Positions 18,161 through 26,753 of a stretch of DNA of 64,000 bases are shown here, one piece after another. The notes under the pieces were generated by a model that was given only the letters and a program-made list of their open reading frames with translations, did no database searches and was not told the DNA's origin. Source of the stretch: Bordetella hinzii LMG 13501. GTDB lineage: Bacteria > Pseudomonadota > Gammaproteobacteria > Burkholderiales > Burkholderiaceae_B. Position numbers and translations under genes: made by a program. Numbering within the stretch: position 1 is the first letter of the stretch; each line of letters begins with the position of its first letter. The stretch covers positions 62,001 through 126,000 of the forward strand of contig NZ_LRUJ01000006.1 of the NCBI RefSeq assembly GCF_001548475.1. The letters are read 5' to 3'.

Positions 18161-18793
18161 TCATGGAATGCCTATGTATTTATGGGTCTGCACGCTCAGG
18201 CGCCATTGCGGATGCGCCATGCAATAACTGACCGCCGCTTCGGTATTGGCCAGGCGCAGGGGGCCGTCCATGGGCTGCAGGAAGAAATGCTCGAAATCCA
18301 GGCCGGCGAAGGCCTCGGGCGGCGTGTCGGGCTGGGGAAACACCAGCTTGAGCTCCTGCCCGCGCGTCTGCACCACCGGCGCGCGGCCCTTGGGGCTGAC
18401 GCAGATCCAGTCCACGCCGGGGGGCACGGGCAGGGTGCCGTTGGTCTCGATGGCGATGGCGAAGCCTTGCGCATGCACGGCGGCGATCAGCGCCTCGTCC
18501 AGCTGCAGCAGCGGCTCGCCGCCCGTGAACACCACGTAGCGGTCACGGGTCTGCGGCCCCCAGGTCCGGGCGATGGTCTCGGCCAGCGCCTGGGCATCGC
18601 GGAACTTGCCGCCGCCCTGGCCATCGGTGCCGACGAAATCGGTATCGCAGAAGGTACAGGCCGCCGTGGCGCGGTCGCTCTCGCGGCCGGACCAAAGATT
18701 GCAGCCCGAAAAGCGGCAGAACACCGCCGCGCGCCCGGCCTGGGCGCCTTCGCCCTGCAGCGTCTTGAAGATTTCTTTGGCGGAGTAAGTCAT
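18161..18793 (-). CDS. queE: 7-carboxy-7-deazaguanine synthase QueE (radical SAM)
   Basis: 210 residues. The radical-SAM cluster motif is the longer CX14CX2C form, starting CNLWSG and ending AACTFCDTDF, as in Burkholderia QueE, rather than CX3CX2C. The ring GEPLLQ and the N-terminal ETLQGEG-like FKTLQGEGAQAG are present. It converts 6-carboxytetrahydropterin to 7-carboxy-7-deazaguanine. ATG 18793 gives the family start MTYSAKEIFKTLQGEG. The ORF can be read back to 18832, but that adds only non-family residues. QueC and QueF are not in the window. Confidence 0.94.
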   Translation of the reverse strand: MTYSAKEIFKTLQGEGAQAGRAAVFCRFSGCNLWSGRESDRATAACTFCDTDFVGTDGQGGGKFRDAQALAETIARTWGPQTRDRYVVFTGGEPLLQLDEALIAAVHAQGFAIAIETNGTLPVPPGVDWICVSPKGRAPVVQTRGQELKLVFPQPDTPPEAFAGLDFEHFFLQPMDGPLRLANTEAAVSYCMAHPQWRLSVQTHKYIGIP

Positions 18794-18865
18794 GAAGAAC
18801 CGGCGGCCAAAGCGCCAGCCGGGAAAATGCAAACCGCCATTTTACCGTCTATGGCCGCCGTCGGC

Positions 18866-19573
18866 CTATGCCGGCCATCGCCCGCCCAGGGCGCGCGTGG
18901 CCTGGGCGGCGCTGGCCTGCACCAGCTTGGACATTTTCTTGATGGCCGTGGCGGTAAAGCGCTCCTGGGGCCCGGACAGCGAAATGGCGCCGCGCATTTC
19001 ATTGTCGGGGCCGAAGACCGGGCTGGCCACCGCCGCGCAGGCCGGATCGCGCTCGCCCATGGAGGTCAGCACCAGGCCGGCCTGGCTGGGCGATTCGCCT
19101 CGCAGCAGGTAGGCGGCGATCAGCCGGCCGGCCGCGCCCTTGGCCAGGGGCAGCAGGTCGCCCACGCGGATGCGGTCCAGGGTGGAGTGGTGGGAATCGA
19201 CCCGCAACAGGCAGATGCGCGTATCGGCATCGTGATAGGCATGAAAGGACGCGCTTTCAGTGCCCTGGTCCACCAGGGCTTGCAGCAGCGGCTGCAGGGT
19301 CTCGGCCAGGCGGTAGGTGTCCTCGTAGGCGCGTCCCAGCGTGTGGGCATACAGGCCCAGCGCATACCGCCCATCGGGGCGCCGCGTCACCAGGCTGTAT
19401 TTCTCCAGCGAGACCATCAGCCGCAGCAAGGTGCTCTTGTAGAAACCCGTGGCGCGCGACAAGTCGGCCAGGCTGATGGGCTCGGTGCGTTGGGCGATGG
19501 CGTCGACAATGGCGAGGGCGCGCTCGACGGCGGCCACGCCATCGCTGGCGTCGGAAGGGGCGGCAGGGCTCAT
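18866..19573 (-). CDS. IclR-family transcriptional regulator
   Basis: 235 residues. An N-terminal winged helix (SLADLSRATGFYKSTLLRLM) is followed by a GAF-like IclR effector domain, with ISLSGPQERFT near the end. It is the last gene of the minus-strand catabolic run, 20 bp after the beta-hydroxyacid dehydrogenase stop. It probably controls that operon through the palindrome at 24805-24823. The effector would be an intermediate of the unknown pathway. Confidence 0.9.
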   Translation of the reverse strand: MSPAAPSDASDGVAAVERALAIVDAIAQRTEPISLADLSRATGFYKSTLLRLMVSLEKYSLVTRRPDGRYALGLYAHTLGRAYEDTYRLAETLQPLLQALVDQGTESASFHAYHDADTRICLLRVDSHHSTLDRIRVGDLLPLAKGAAGRLIAAYLLRGESPSQAGLVLTSMGERDPACAAVASPVFGPDNEMRGAISLSGPQERFTATAIKKMSKLVQASAAQATRALGGRWPA

Positions 19574-19593
19574 GGATAGCAAGGCATCAGGGT

Positions 19594-20517
19594 TCAGGGC
19601 GGCGGCATTCCCGGGCCCTGGCGGTCCGGGGACTCGCGCGCGGCGTCGATCAGCTGGCTGATGACGGGCCAGTAGCGTTCGCCCAGCCCTTGCGCGAGCG
19701 CGGCCTCGAACCAATGATCCACATTGCGGGCGCCGTTGGCGGCAATCCCGGTCTGCTCGGCAAGGCGCAGCGCGTAGTTCAGGTCCTTGCGGGCATAGGT
19801 GACCGGGAAGGCTTTCTCGGGAAAGTCACCGGGCAGGATAGCTTTTAGGCCGTGGTTGCGCAATGCGAAGCTGTCGGCCGAGCCGCGCGTGAAGGTCTCC
19901 AGGATGACCTTGGGGTCCACGCCGGCGCGCCGCGCGATGCCGCGCGCCTCGGCCAGCGCGGTCACGGTCTCGAACAAGACCATGTTGTTGAGGATTTTCA
20001 CGACCTGGCCGCTGCCCACGCCGCCGCAAAGCGTGATCTCCTCGGCAAAGGTGGCGATGAGCGGCCGCACCTGCTCGAAGACGTCGGCATCGGCGCCGAC
20101 CATGACCGACAGCTTGCCGGCCTCGGCGGCGGCGCGGGTGCGCGCCACCGGCGCGTCGATGAAGATGGCCTGTCTGCGCGCGAAGGCCTCGGCCAGGCGG
20201 CGGGTGGTGTCCACCGCCGATGTGCTGGTGTCCACGATGACCTGGCCCGGACGGGCCAGGGCCAGCAGGCCCTGCTCGCCCTGCACGACTTTTTCAACCA
20301 CCTCGCCCGAGGGCAGGGACAGGAAGATGATGTCGCAGTCGCGCGCGATGCCGGCGGCATCGGCGGCCTGCACGCCATGCGCGGCCAGGCGGGCCAAACC
20401 GGCGGGGTTCTGGTCGCAGCCCATGACGGGCAGGCCGGATTTCTGCGCCAGATTGCGGCAGATGGGTTCGCCCATCACGCCCAGGCCGATGAAGCCGGCA
20501 CGTTTGAAAGTCGTCAT
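19594..20517 (-). CDS. Beta-hydroxyacid dehydrogenase (3-hydroxyisobutyrate dehydrogenase family)
   Basis: 307 residues. NAD(P)-binding GFIGLGVMGEPICRNLA (residues 8-24); catalytic Lys174 in GSGQVVKILNNM; substrate-loop motif DAPVARTRAAAEAGKLSVMVGG-like (121-140), where the common VSGG form reads VART. Members oxidise 3-hydroxyisobutyrate, tartronate semialdehyde, L-threonate and related beta-hydroxyacids. Combined with the class II aldolase next door, a sugar-acid route is plausible, but no kinase of the LtnD/OtnK type is present. Confidence 0.9.
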   Translation of the reverse strand: MTTFKRAGFIGLGVMGEPICRNLAQKSGLPVMGCDQNPAGLARLAAHGVQAADAAGIARDCDIIFLSLPSGEVVEKVVQGEQGLLALARPGQVIVDTSTSAVDTTRRLAEAFARRQAIFIDAPVARTRAAAEAGKLSVMVGADADVFEQVRPLIATFAEEITLCGGVGSGQVVKILNNMVLFETVTALAEARGIARRAGVDPKVILETFTRGSADSFALRNHGLKAILPGDFPEKAFPVTYARKDLNYALRLAEQTGIAANGARNVDHWFEAALAQGLGERYWPVISQLIDAARESPDRQGPGMPPP

Positions 20518-20546
20518 TGCAGTTCCTTGGTCAAGTGATCCGATGC

Positions 20547-21992
20547 CTACATGGCGAAGTAAACGCCTTTGCATTGCTGGTACAGCCGCAAGCCGTCGAC
20601 GCCTTTCTCGCGTCCGATGCCGCTTTGCTTGTAGCCGCCGAATGGCGTGGAGATGGAAAGCTGTTTGTAGGTGTTGATCCAGACGCTGCCGGCCTGCAGC
20701 TGGCGCGCCACGCGCCAGGCCCGTCGGTAGTCCGCGGTCCAGATGCCGGCGGCCAGGCCATACACGCTGTCATTGGCCTGCGCCAGCAAGTCGTCCTCGT
20801 CGTCGAAGGCCAGGACCACCAGCACCGGCCCGAAGATTTCTTCGCGCACCGCTTCGGCGTCGGCCGGCAGGCCGCCGATGATGGTGGGCTCGTAAAAGGC
20901 GCCCCGCGCCAGGCGTTCGGCCTCAGGCCGGCGTCCGCCCGCCAGGATCTCGCCGCCCTGCTCGCGGGCGCGGGCCACCATGGATTCGATCTTCTCGCGA
21001 TGCGCGAAAGAGGCGATGGGCCCCATGCCGGCGCCCGGCGCATCCGGCAGGTCGACCTGGATGGCGCGCGTGCGGGCCAGCAGTTTCTCCAGGAAGGCCT
21101 GCTGGATGCCGCGCTGGACCAGCAAGCGCGATCCGGCCACGCAGGATTGCCCGCTGCCCTCGAAGATGCCGCCGACGACGCCTTCGACGGCGGCATCCAG
21201 GTCGGCGTCGGCGCAGACGATGTGGGGCGACTTGCCGCCCAGCTCCAGCGCCACCGGCATGAGTTTCTCGGCCGCCGCCCGCGCGATGGCGCGGCCGCTG
21301 GCCGTGCCGCCGGTAAACGACACCATGCGCACATCCGGGTGCTCCACCAGCTGCCTGCCCGCGCCGCCACCCAGTCCGGTGACGACATTCAGGATGCCCG
21401 CCGGCAGCCCGGCCTCCAGGGCGATGCGGCCCAGTTCGAGCGCGGGCGCTGACGTGACTTCGGAGGGCTTGAGAACCACCGCATTGCCCGCGGCCAGCGC
21501 CGGCGCCACTTTCTGCGCCTCCATGGTCAGCGGCGAGTTCCAGGGCGTGATGGCGGCGATCACGCCATAGGGCTCGTACCGGGTCATCGATAGATAGTTG
21601 CCGCGCGGCGGCGTCAGCTCCGCGCCCAGGGTCTCGCATACGCCGGCGTAATAGCGGAAGGTGGCCGCGGCGCTGGCCACCTGGGCCTGGCATTCGCTCC
21701 AGATCTTGCCGTTTTCCAGCATCTGCAGGCGCGCCAGCGTCTGGGCGTTGCGGTCCATGCCGTCGGCGATGCGGCGCAGCAGCGCGGCGCGTTGATGCGG
21801 CAGCATGTCGCGCCATGATGGCCGCTCCGCGGCGCGCCGGGCGCTGGCCACGGCCGCGTCGACCTGGGCGGCGCCGGCCGCGCCGATCTCGAAATTGGGC
21901 TGGCCGGTGGCCGGGTTGGTCGTGACGAAGGCGCTGGCGGCGCTCACCCATTGGCCATCGATGAGCATGGGTTTGGCGAGGATGTCGGACAT
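20547..21992 (-). CDS. NAD(P)-dependent aldehyde dehydrogenase
   Basis: 481 residues of the ALDH superfamily. Asn152 (ITPWN), Glu250 (ALELGGKSP) and catalytic Cys284 (EGSGQSCVAGS) are all present, as is the C-terminal FGGYKQSGIGREKG. It would oxidise an aldehyde intermediate of the operon's pathway to an acid. The start at 21992 (MSDILAKPMLIDGQW) fits the family better than a longer frame to 22049. Confidence 0.94.
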   Translation of the reverse strand: MSDILAKPMLIDGQWVSAASAFVTTNPATGQPNFEIGAAGAAQVDAAVASARRAAERPSWRDMLPHQRAALLRRIADGMDRNAQTLARLQMLENGKIWSECQAQVASAAATFRYYAGVCETLGAELTPPRGNYLSMTRYEPYGVIAAITPWNSPLTMEAQKVAPALAAGNAVVLKPSEVTSAPALELGRIALEAGLPAGILNVVTGLGGGAGRQLVEHPDVRMVSFTGGTASGRAIARAAAEKLMPVALELGGKSPHIVCADADLDAAVEGVVGGIFEGSGQSCVAGSRLLVQRGIQQAFLEKLLARTRAIQVDLPDAPGAGMGPIASFAHREKIESMVARAREQGGEILAGGRRPEAERLARGAFYEPTIIGGLPADAEAVREEIFGPVLVVLAFDDEDDLLAQANDSVYGLAAGIWTADYRRAWRVARQLQAGSVWINTYKQLSISTPFGGYKQSGIGREKGVDGLRLYQQCKGVYFAM

Positions 21993-22002
21993 GGTTGTCT
22001 TT

Positions 22003-23010
22003 TCAGTGTTGGGCGTCCAAGGACACCAGGTTATCCAGCGCCTGGCCATGCAGCCATCGCTTCAGGTTGGCAAGAAAGATCTCGGCGATGCGCGCGTGGC
22101 GGCCCCGCGTATCGCCGGCGCTATGCGGCGAGAGCAGCACATTGGGCAGCTCCCACAGCGGCGAGGCCGCCGGCAGCGGTTCGACCTCGAAGACATCCAG
22201 ATAGGCCGCTTCCATGCGCCCGCTTCGCAGGGCATCGATGAGCGCGGCCTCGTCGACCACGCCCCCGCGCGCGATATTGATGAAGGAGGCATGCGGCGCA
22301 AAGCGGCGCAGGACCGCATCGCTGAACAAGCCTCGCGTCTGCGGCGTGAGCGGGCAGGCCGCCACCACCCAGTCGGCGGTGGCGACGGCATCGCCAAGCT
22401 CGTCCAAGGTCCCCATGGCATCGAAGGGCGCGGCCGCGGCGGCGGGGCTGCGGCGCAGGCCATGCGTGCGCATGCCCAGGGCCTGGCATAGCCGGGCAAG
22501 GTGGCTGCCTATCCGGCCGCAGCCCACGATGAGCACCTTTTCTCCCCTGAGCTCGCGCGGCTCGCCGGGGCCTGAGCGCAGGTTCAGCCAGGTGCGGGTG
22601 CGCTTGGCTTCGACCCAGAGCGGCAGGCGGCGCGACAGGGCCAGCAGTCCGGTCAGCGCGCTCAGCGCGACCGTTTCGCTGGCCGCGCCCGCGGCCGTCG
22701 TGATGGCGACGCCCCGGCCGGCCAGCGCCTGGTACACCGGACGATCCACGCCGGCCGAGGGCACTTGCAGCCAGGCCAGGCCGGGCGCGCGCAGCAGAAG
22801 GTCGCAGAAAATCTGCATCGAGGGTTCATGGACGTCGCGGGTCGAGCCGCCCAGCACGTCGCTGGACAGGAAGGCGATACGGACATCCTCGAGCTGGGCA
22901 TCGGAAAGATCGGGGGCGGCGACGGCGATGCGCCAGGCCGCGCCGGTCAGCGTGGCGATGTCGCGCCGGTAGCGGGAGGCGATGGCCTCGGACAGCAAGA
23001 GTGTCGGCAT
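22003..23010 (-). CDS. D-2-hydroxyacid dehydrogenase family protein
   Basis: 335 residues. NAD-binding motif VLIVGCGRIGSHLARLCQALG at about 157-177; active-site Arg in NIARGGVVDEAALIDAL and His in LSPHSAGDTRG. Family members reduce 2-oxo acids (glyoxylate, hydroxypyruvate, phenylpyruvate) or oxidise D-2-hydroxyacids. It lies only 3 bp after the aldolase stop and 10 bp before the aldehyde dehydrogenase, clearly one transcript. Substrate not determinable. Confidence 0.9.
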   Translation of the reverse strand: MPTLLLSEAIASRYRRDIATLTGAAWRIAVAAPDLSDAQLEDVRIAFLSSDVLGGSTRDVHEPSMQIFCDLLLRAPGLAWLQVPSAGVDRPVYQALAGRGVAITTAAGAASETVALSALTGLLALSRRLPLWVEAKRTRTWLNLRSGPGEPRELRGEKVLIVGCGRIGSHLARLCQALGMRTHGLRRSPAAAAAPFDAMGTLDELGDAVATADWVVAACPLTPQTRGLFSDAVLRRFAPHASFINIARGGVVDEAALIDALRSGRMEAAYLDVFEVEPLPAASPLWELPNVLLSPHSAGDTRGRHARIAEIFLANLKRWLHGQALDNLVSLDAQH

Positions 23011-23013
23011 GGT

Positions 23014-23799
23014 TTAACTGCGGTAGGAGTCGTCGCGTCGGTCGAGCATGCGCAGCATGGCCGGCCATTCGAGGATGCCGTAGGGCTTGCGCGTGTCCGG
23101 GGTGTCGGCGCTGGGCTGCAGCCGGAGCTGGTCGTTGGTCTTGCGGATCACCTGGGCCTCGGGAATGATGATCCGGCTGTTGCAGCTCATGGCCTTGACC
23201 TGGGTGCGGCAGGCGCGCTCAAGGCGATAGATGTTGTTGAAGGCCTCCTGCACGGTCCTGCCCACGGCCAGCAGGCCATGGTTCTTCAGGATCATCACCT
23301 CGGCGTCGCCCAGGTCGCGCACCAGCCGTTCGCGCTCGTCCTCATCCACCGCCACGCCCTCGTAATCGTGGTAGGCCACCTTGCCGAAACGCATGGCTGT
23401 CTGGGTGATGGGCAGCAGCCCGCATTCCAGCGCGGAGATGGCCATGCCGTCCGGCGTATGGGTATGGATGACGCAGCCGATCTCGGGCCGGGCCGCATGG
23501 ATGGCGCTATGGATGACATAGCCGGCCTTGTTGATGGAGTACTCCTGCCAGGGGTTGTACAGGATGTTGCCTTCGATATCGACCTTCAGCAGCGAGGACG
23601 CGGTGATTTCCTCGTACATCAGGCCGAAGGGATTGATGAGAAAAGCTTCTTCATCGTCGGGCGCGCGCGCCGAGATGTGGTTGTAGATCATGTCGCACAT
23701 GTCGTAGTGATCGACCAGGCGGTAGCAGGCCGCGAGATCGACCCGCGCGGCCCATTCGCGCTCGCTGAAAGGCGCGTGCGCGCCGGTGTTGTCAGCCAT
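23014..23799 (-). CDS. Class II aldolase/adducin family protein
   Basis: 261 residues. The zinc-binding region CVIHTHTPDGMAI supplies two His, and ILKNHGLLAVG a third, as in FucA/AraD-type aldolases and epimerases. A third group of the family (adducin-head-like, decarboxylases) also keeps these. It starts at ATG 23799 (MADNTG), 17 bp after the Bug-protein stop. The combination with two oxidoreductases suggests cleavage or decarboxylation of a hydroxyacid. Exact reaction unknown. Confidence 0.88.
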   Translation of the reverse strand: MADNTGAHAPFSEREWAARVDLAACYRLVDHYDMCDMIYNHISARAPDDEEAFLINPFGLMYEEITASSLLKVDIEGNILYNPWQEYSINKAGYVIHSAIHAARPEIGCVIHTHTPDGMAISALECGLLPITQTAMRFGKVAYHDYEGVAVDEDERERLVRDLGDAEVMILKNHGLLAVGRTVQEAFNNIYRLERACRTQVKAMSCNSRIIIPEAQVIRKTNDQLRLQPSADTPDTRKPYGILEWPAMLRMLDRRDDSYRS

Positions 23800-23816
23800 G
23801 TTCCTGTCTCCTTGGT

Positions 23817-24788
23817 TTATTGCAGCTGGGCGCCCGAGATGCGAACGATCTCGGCCCACTTGTCTTTCTCGGCTGCCAGCAGCGCCTGCATCTGCGCCGG
23901 GGTGTTGGGCGCGGGGATGGAGCCTTGCTCGCGCAGGATGCCCTGCATGCGGTCGCTGGCGATGGCTTTCTGGACCGCCTGGTTCAGTGTGGCGACGACC
24001 TCGTCGGGCGTGCCCTTGGGCACCAGGATCCCGTTCCACAGCGACACCTCGAAACCGGGAATCTTCTCGCTTACGGCCGGTGTGTCGGGCAGGGCGAAGG
24101 CGCGCTCCGGCGTCGTCACGGCCAGGGCCTTCAGCTTGCCCGCCCGGATATAGGAAATGACTTCGACCAGCGGCGCGAACATCATGTCCACCCGTCCGCC
24201 TATCAGGTCGGTGAGGGCCGGCGCCCCGCCTTTGTAGGGCACATGCGTCAGCTCGATGCCCAGCTTGTTGGCAAACAGGGCGCCGGCCAGATGCTGGCCC
24301 GTGCCCGAGCCGGCGGACGCATAGGTCAGCGGCGTCTTGGCCTGCCTGGCCATGTCGATCAGCTCGGACAGCGAGCCAGCGGGGTTGCCTTCGCCGACCA
24401 CCAGCACGTTGGGGATGCGGGCGATGCGCGAGACCGGCTTGAAATCCTTGAGCAGGTCATAGGGCAGGTTCTGGTACAGCGCCATATTGGCGATCAGGCC
24501 GCTGGGCGCCATGAGCAGGGTGTAGCCATCGGGCTTGGCGCGGGCCGCATAGTTGGCGCCGATATTGCCGGCCGCCCCGGCGCGGTTGTCAATGATGACG
24601 GTCTGGCCCAGCACCTTGCCCATCTGCTCGGCCACCAGGCGGGCCGTGGCATCGGTGCTGCCGCCGGCCGGATAGGGCACGACCATGGTCATCTCCCGCT
24701 CGGGATAGGCGGGGCCGGCGGGACCGGCATGGGCGGCGGAACTGGCCAGGCACGCGGCGGCCATGAGCGATAAGACCTTGGTAAACAT
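23817..24788 (-). CDS. Bug-family (TctC-like) tripartite tricarboxylate transporter binding protein
   Basis: 323 residues with a cleavable signal peptide (MFTKVLSLMAAACLASSAAHA). The mature protein begins with the Bug landmark YPEREMTMVVPYPAGGSTDATAR and contains AGNIGANYAARAKPDGYTLL. Bug proteins bind carboxylates or other small anions in the periplasm; most are orphans without TctA/TctB, as here. It is the first gene of the catabolic operon, so it probably captures the pathway substrate. AGGAG lies upstream of the ATG. Confidence 0.93.
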   Translation of the reverse strand: MFTKVLSLMAAACLASSAAHAGPAGPAYPEREMTMVVPYPAGGSTDATARLVAEQMGKVLGQTVIIDNRAGAAGNIGANYAARAKPDGYTLLMAPSGLIANMALYQNLPYDLLKDFKPVSRIARIPNVLVVGEGNPAGSLSELIDMARQAKTPLTYASAGSGTGQHLAGALFANKLGIELTHVPYKGGAPALTDLIGGRVDMMFAPLVEVISYIRAGKLKALAVTTPERAFALPDTPAVSEKIPGFEVSLWNGILVPKGTPDEVVATLNQAVQKAIASDRMQGILREQGSIPAPNTPAQMQALLAAEKDKWAEIVRISGAQLQ

Positions 24789-24804
24789 GGGGAGTCTCCT
24801 TGAG

Positions 24805-24844
24805 TGTTCTGTTAGACAGAACAATAGTTATGTTTGTCAGAACA
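24805..24844 (-). promoter_or_regulatory. Palindromic operator region of the IclR-linked operon
   Basis: TGTTCTGTTAGACAGAACA (24805-24823) is a perfect inverted repeat with 8-bp arms around TAG. A second, weaker copy follows: TGTTTGTCAGAACA (24831-24844), sharing the CAGAACA half-site. It lies 17-56 bp upstream of the first gene of the operon. Paired half-sites of this kind suit IclR-family regulators, and an iclR gene ends the operon; binding is inferred. Confidence 0.75.
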
Positions 24845-24970
24845 GCATAAGAGCGCGGGCGCCGGGTGTCAATCGCGGCGCGATGCCGGGCATCGAACAG
24901 GAGGTCTTGCCAGGGCCGGCCCGCGGACGGCGCGGGCGTGGTTCAATTCAGGTTTGACCGGCCGGGCGCC

Positions 24971-25393
24971 ATGGCGATGCTGCACATTCAGGATTCCCTC
25001 TATCTCGACGAACGCGAACTGGACTTCGGCATGATCCGGGCCCAGGGCGCGGGTGGTCAGAATGTCAACAAGGTGGCCAGCGCGGTGCATCTGCGCTTCG
25101 ATGTGCGCGCCTCGTCCCTGCCCGACGCGGTCAAGGAAGCGGTGCTGGCGATGCCGGATCGGCGCCTGTCCAAAGAGGGGGTGCTGATCATCAAGGCACA
25201 GGCCTATCGCAGCCAGGACAAGAACCGCGCCGAGGCGGTCGAACGGTTGCTGGCCGTATTGCGCCAGGCCCTGGTGAAGGCGCCGCCGCGCCGGGCGACG
25301 CGGCCCACCCTGGCGTCGCAGCGCCGCCGCGTGCAGCGCAAGGTGCAACGCGGCGACATCAAGCGTCTCAGGGGCCGCGTGGGCGAGGATTAG
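24971..25393 (+). CDS. arfB: Alternative ribosome-rescue factor ArfB (YaeJ)
   Basis: 140 residues, the same length as E. coli ArfB. The GGQ peptidyl-tRNA hydrolysis motif is at residues 28-30 in IRAQGAGGQNVNK, followed by the conserved HLRFDVRASSLPD and a basic C-terminal tail (RPTLASQRRRVQRKVQRGD) that enters the empty mRNA channel of stalled ribosomes. The ORF extends to 24866, but ATG 24971 or 24977 fits the family. Its 3' end overlaps the convergent CPBP gene by 4 bp. Confidence 0.95.
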   Translation: MAMLHIQDSLYLDERELDFGMIRAQGAGGQNVNKVASAVHLRFDVRASSLPDAVKEAVLAMPDRRLSKEGVLIIKAQAYRSQDKNRAEAVERLLAVLRQALVKAPPRRATRPTLASQRRRVQRKVQRGDIKRLRGRVGED

Positions 25394-26214
25394 GCCAAGG
25401 CGGGGTAGCTGAAAAGCGTGAAGTGCGCGGTGTTCAGCAGCAAATGCGCCAGGACGGCCGCGGCCAGCCCGCCCCGGTGATAGGCCCAGCCATAGAAGAG
25501 ACCCGCCAGCGCGGCCAGGGCCATGAGGCTGGGGCCGCCGGCGAAATGCGCCAAGCCGAAGAGCAGGGCGGCCAGCAGGCAGGCCGGCGCGGCCCCGAGG
25601 CGCGGCGTGAGCTGCCGCTGCAGATACGCGCGGAAAAAGGCCTCTTCGGCCAGCGTCACGAGCAGCGCGTTATTGACCAGCCACAGCCATCCTTGCGCGG
25701 GCCAGCCCGGCGCCCAGGCGATCGCGCCCGCATACCAGGCCAGCCCTAGGCAGGCCAGCGCCGCGCCCAGCGCCGCCGCAAGACCCGTGCCCAGGCTGTG
25801 GCGCCAGCCATGGCGCAGCAGGGGCGGCGTCATGACGCACAACACCCACCATGCGGCCAGCGGCTTGTCGAGATTGAGATACATGCGCAGCGGCGCCGAA
25901 CCCGGCTTGAGCACGCCGTCGATGACCAGCGGGTTGCGAAAGCCGGGCAGCAGATGCAAGGCCAGCGCGAGCGCCGTGAAGATGAAGAGGACGTGGCCGG
26001 CCAGCGCGATGGCCGTGCTGCCTTGGCGTTGCAGCGCGGCGCCGGCCAGCAGCAGGCCGAAGGCCAGGAGCGCCGGCGGCAGCAGCCATTGCTGCCAGGC
26101 GGCCAGGCCCAGGCCGGCCAGCAGCAAGACCGCGCCCGGCTTGCGCGCCGCGGGCCACCACAGCAGGGCATAGGCCGGGAAAAGCAGCATCCAGGGCAGC
26201 AGGGAGGCGGTCAT
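25390..26214 (-). CDS. CPBP-family intramembrane glutamic endopeptidase (Abi/Rce1-like)
   Basis: 274 residues, very hydrophobic, with about eight membrane segments. The CPBP motifs are present: EEAFFR (Glu190, Glu191, Arg195), FGLAH (His223) and HLLLN (His257, Asn261). Members are membrane proteases related to Rce1, some involved in bacteriocin maturation or immunity. No peptide substrate gene is visible nearby, so the role is open. Confidence 0.9.
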   Translation of the reverse strand: MTASLLPWMLLFPAYALLWWPAARKPGAVLLLAGLGLAAWQQWLLPPALLAFGLLLAGAALQRQGSTAIALAGHVLFIFTALALALHLLPGFRNPLVIDGVLKPGSAPLRMYLNLDKPLAAWWVLCVMTPPLLRHGWRHSLGTGLAAALGAALACLGLAWYAGAIAWAPGWPAQGWLWLVNNALLVTLAEEAFFRAYLQRQLTPRLGAAPACLLAALLFGLAHFAGGPSLMALAALAGLFYGWAYHRGGLAAAVLAHLLLNTAHFTLFSYPALA

Positions 26215-26348
26215 GCGGTTTTGTCCGGGTAAAGCGGCATTGTAGGCAGGGCGCGGCGGCGGGCCGCGCGGCCAAGGAAAAAATGCGCGTGAATCGCGCC
26301 GGTGCTAAGGTGTGGGCAGCCCGGCAGGTGCCGGCGAAAGGACGGCGC

Positions 26349-26723
26349 ATGACCCATATTGCCTTGTTGATGGTGGCGGCGGCGATGCTGCCCCTGGTGG
26401 CCTCGATTGCCAGCAAGGCTGGCGGCCGGGGCTTCGATAACCGCGACCCGCGTCCCTGGCTGGACGCGCAGCAAGGCTGGCGCGGGCGGGCCAATGCTGC
26501 CCAGGCCAACAGCTTCGAGGCCTTGCCCTTCTTTTTTGCGGCGGTATTGTTCGCGCTGTATACGCAGGCCGCACCGGCGCACCTGGCCGTGCTCATGGGC
26601 GCCTGGGTCGTGGTGCGTCTGGTCTACCTGGCCCTTTATGTGGGCGGGTACGGCACGCTGCGCTCGCTGGCCTGGCTGGCCGCGCTCATCCTGAATATCC
26701 TGATCCTGTTCGCGGGGCGCTGA
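26349..26723 (+). CDS. MAPEG-family membrane protein
   Basis: 124 residues with four membrane helices. It shows the MAPEG pattern: FDNRDPRPWL and RGRANAAQANSFEALPFF, with the Asn-rich Glu motif near the end of helix 1-2, and YVGGYGTLRSLAW later. Bacterial members resemble microsomal glutathione transferases, but most lack a known activity. The start ATG 26349 follows AAAGGA. Confidence 0.88.
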   Translation: MTHIALLMVAAAMLPLVASIASKAGGRGFDNRDPRPWLDAQQGWRGRANAAQANSFEALPFFFAAVLFALYTQAAPAHLAVLMGAWVVVRLVYLALYVGGYGTLRSLAWLAALILNILILFAGR

Positions 26724-26753
26724 GGCCGCCGCGCGCGGCCCGGCACGGCGGGC

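Noticed and set aside
25390-26214. CPBP protease as part of a bacteriocin or abortive-infection system
   Set aside because: No precursor peptide, exporter or toxin gene adjoins it.
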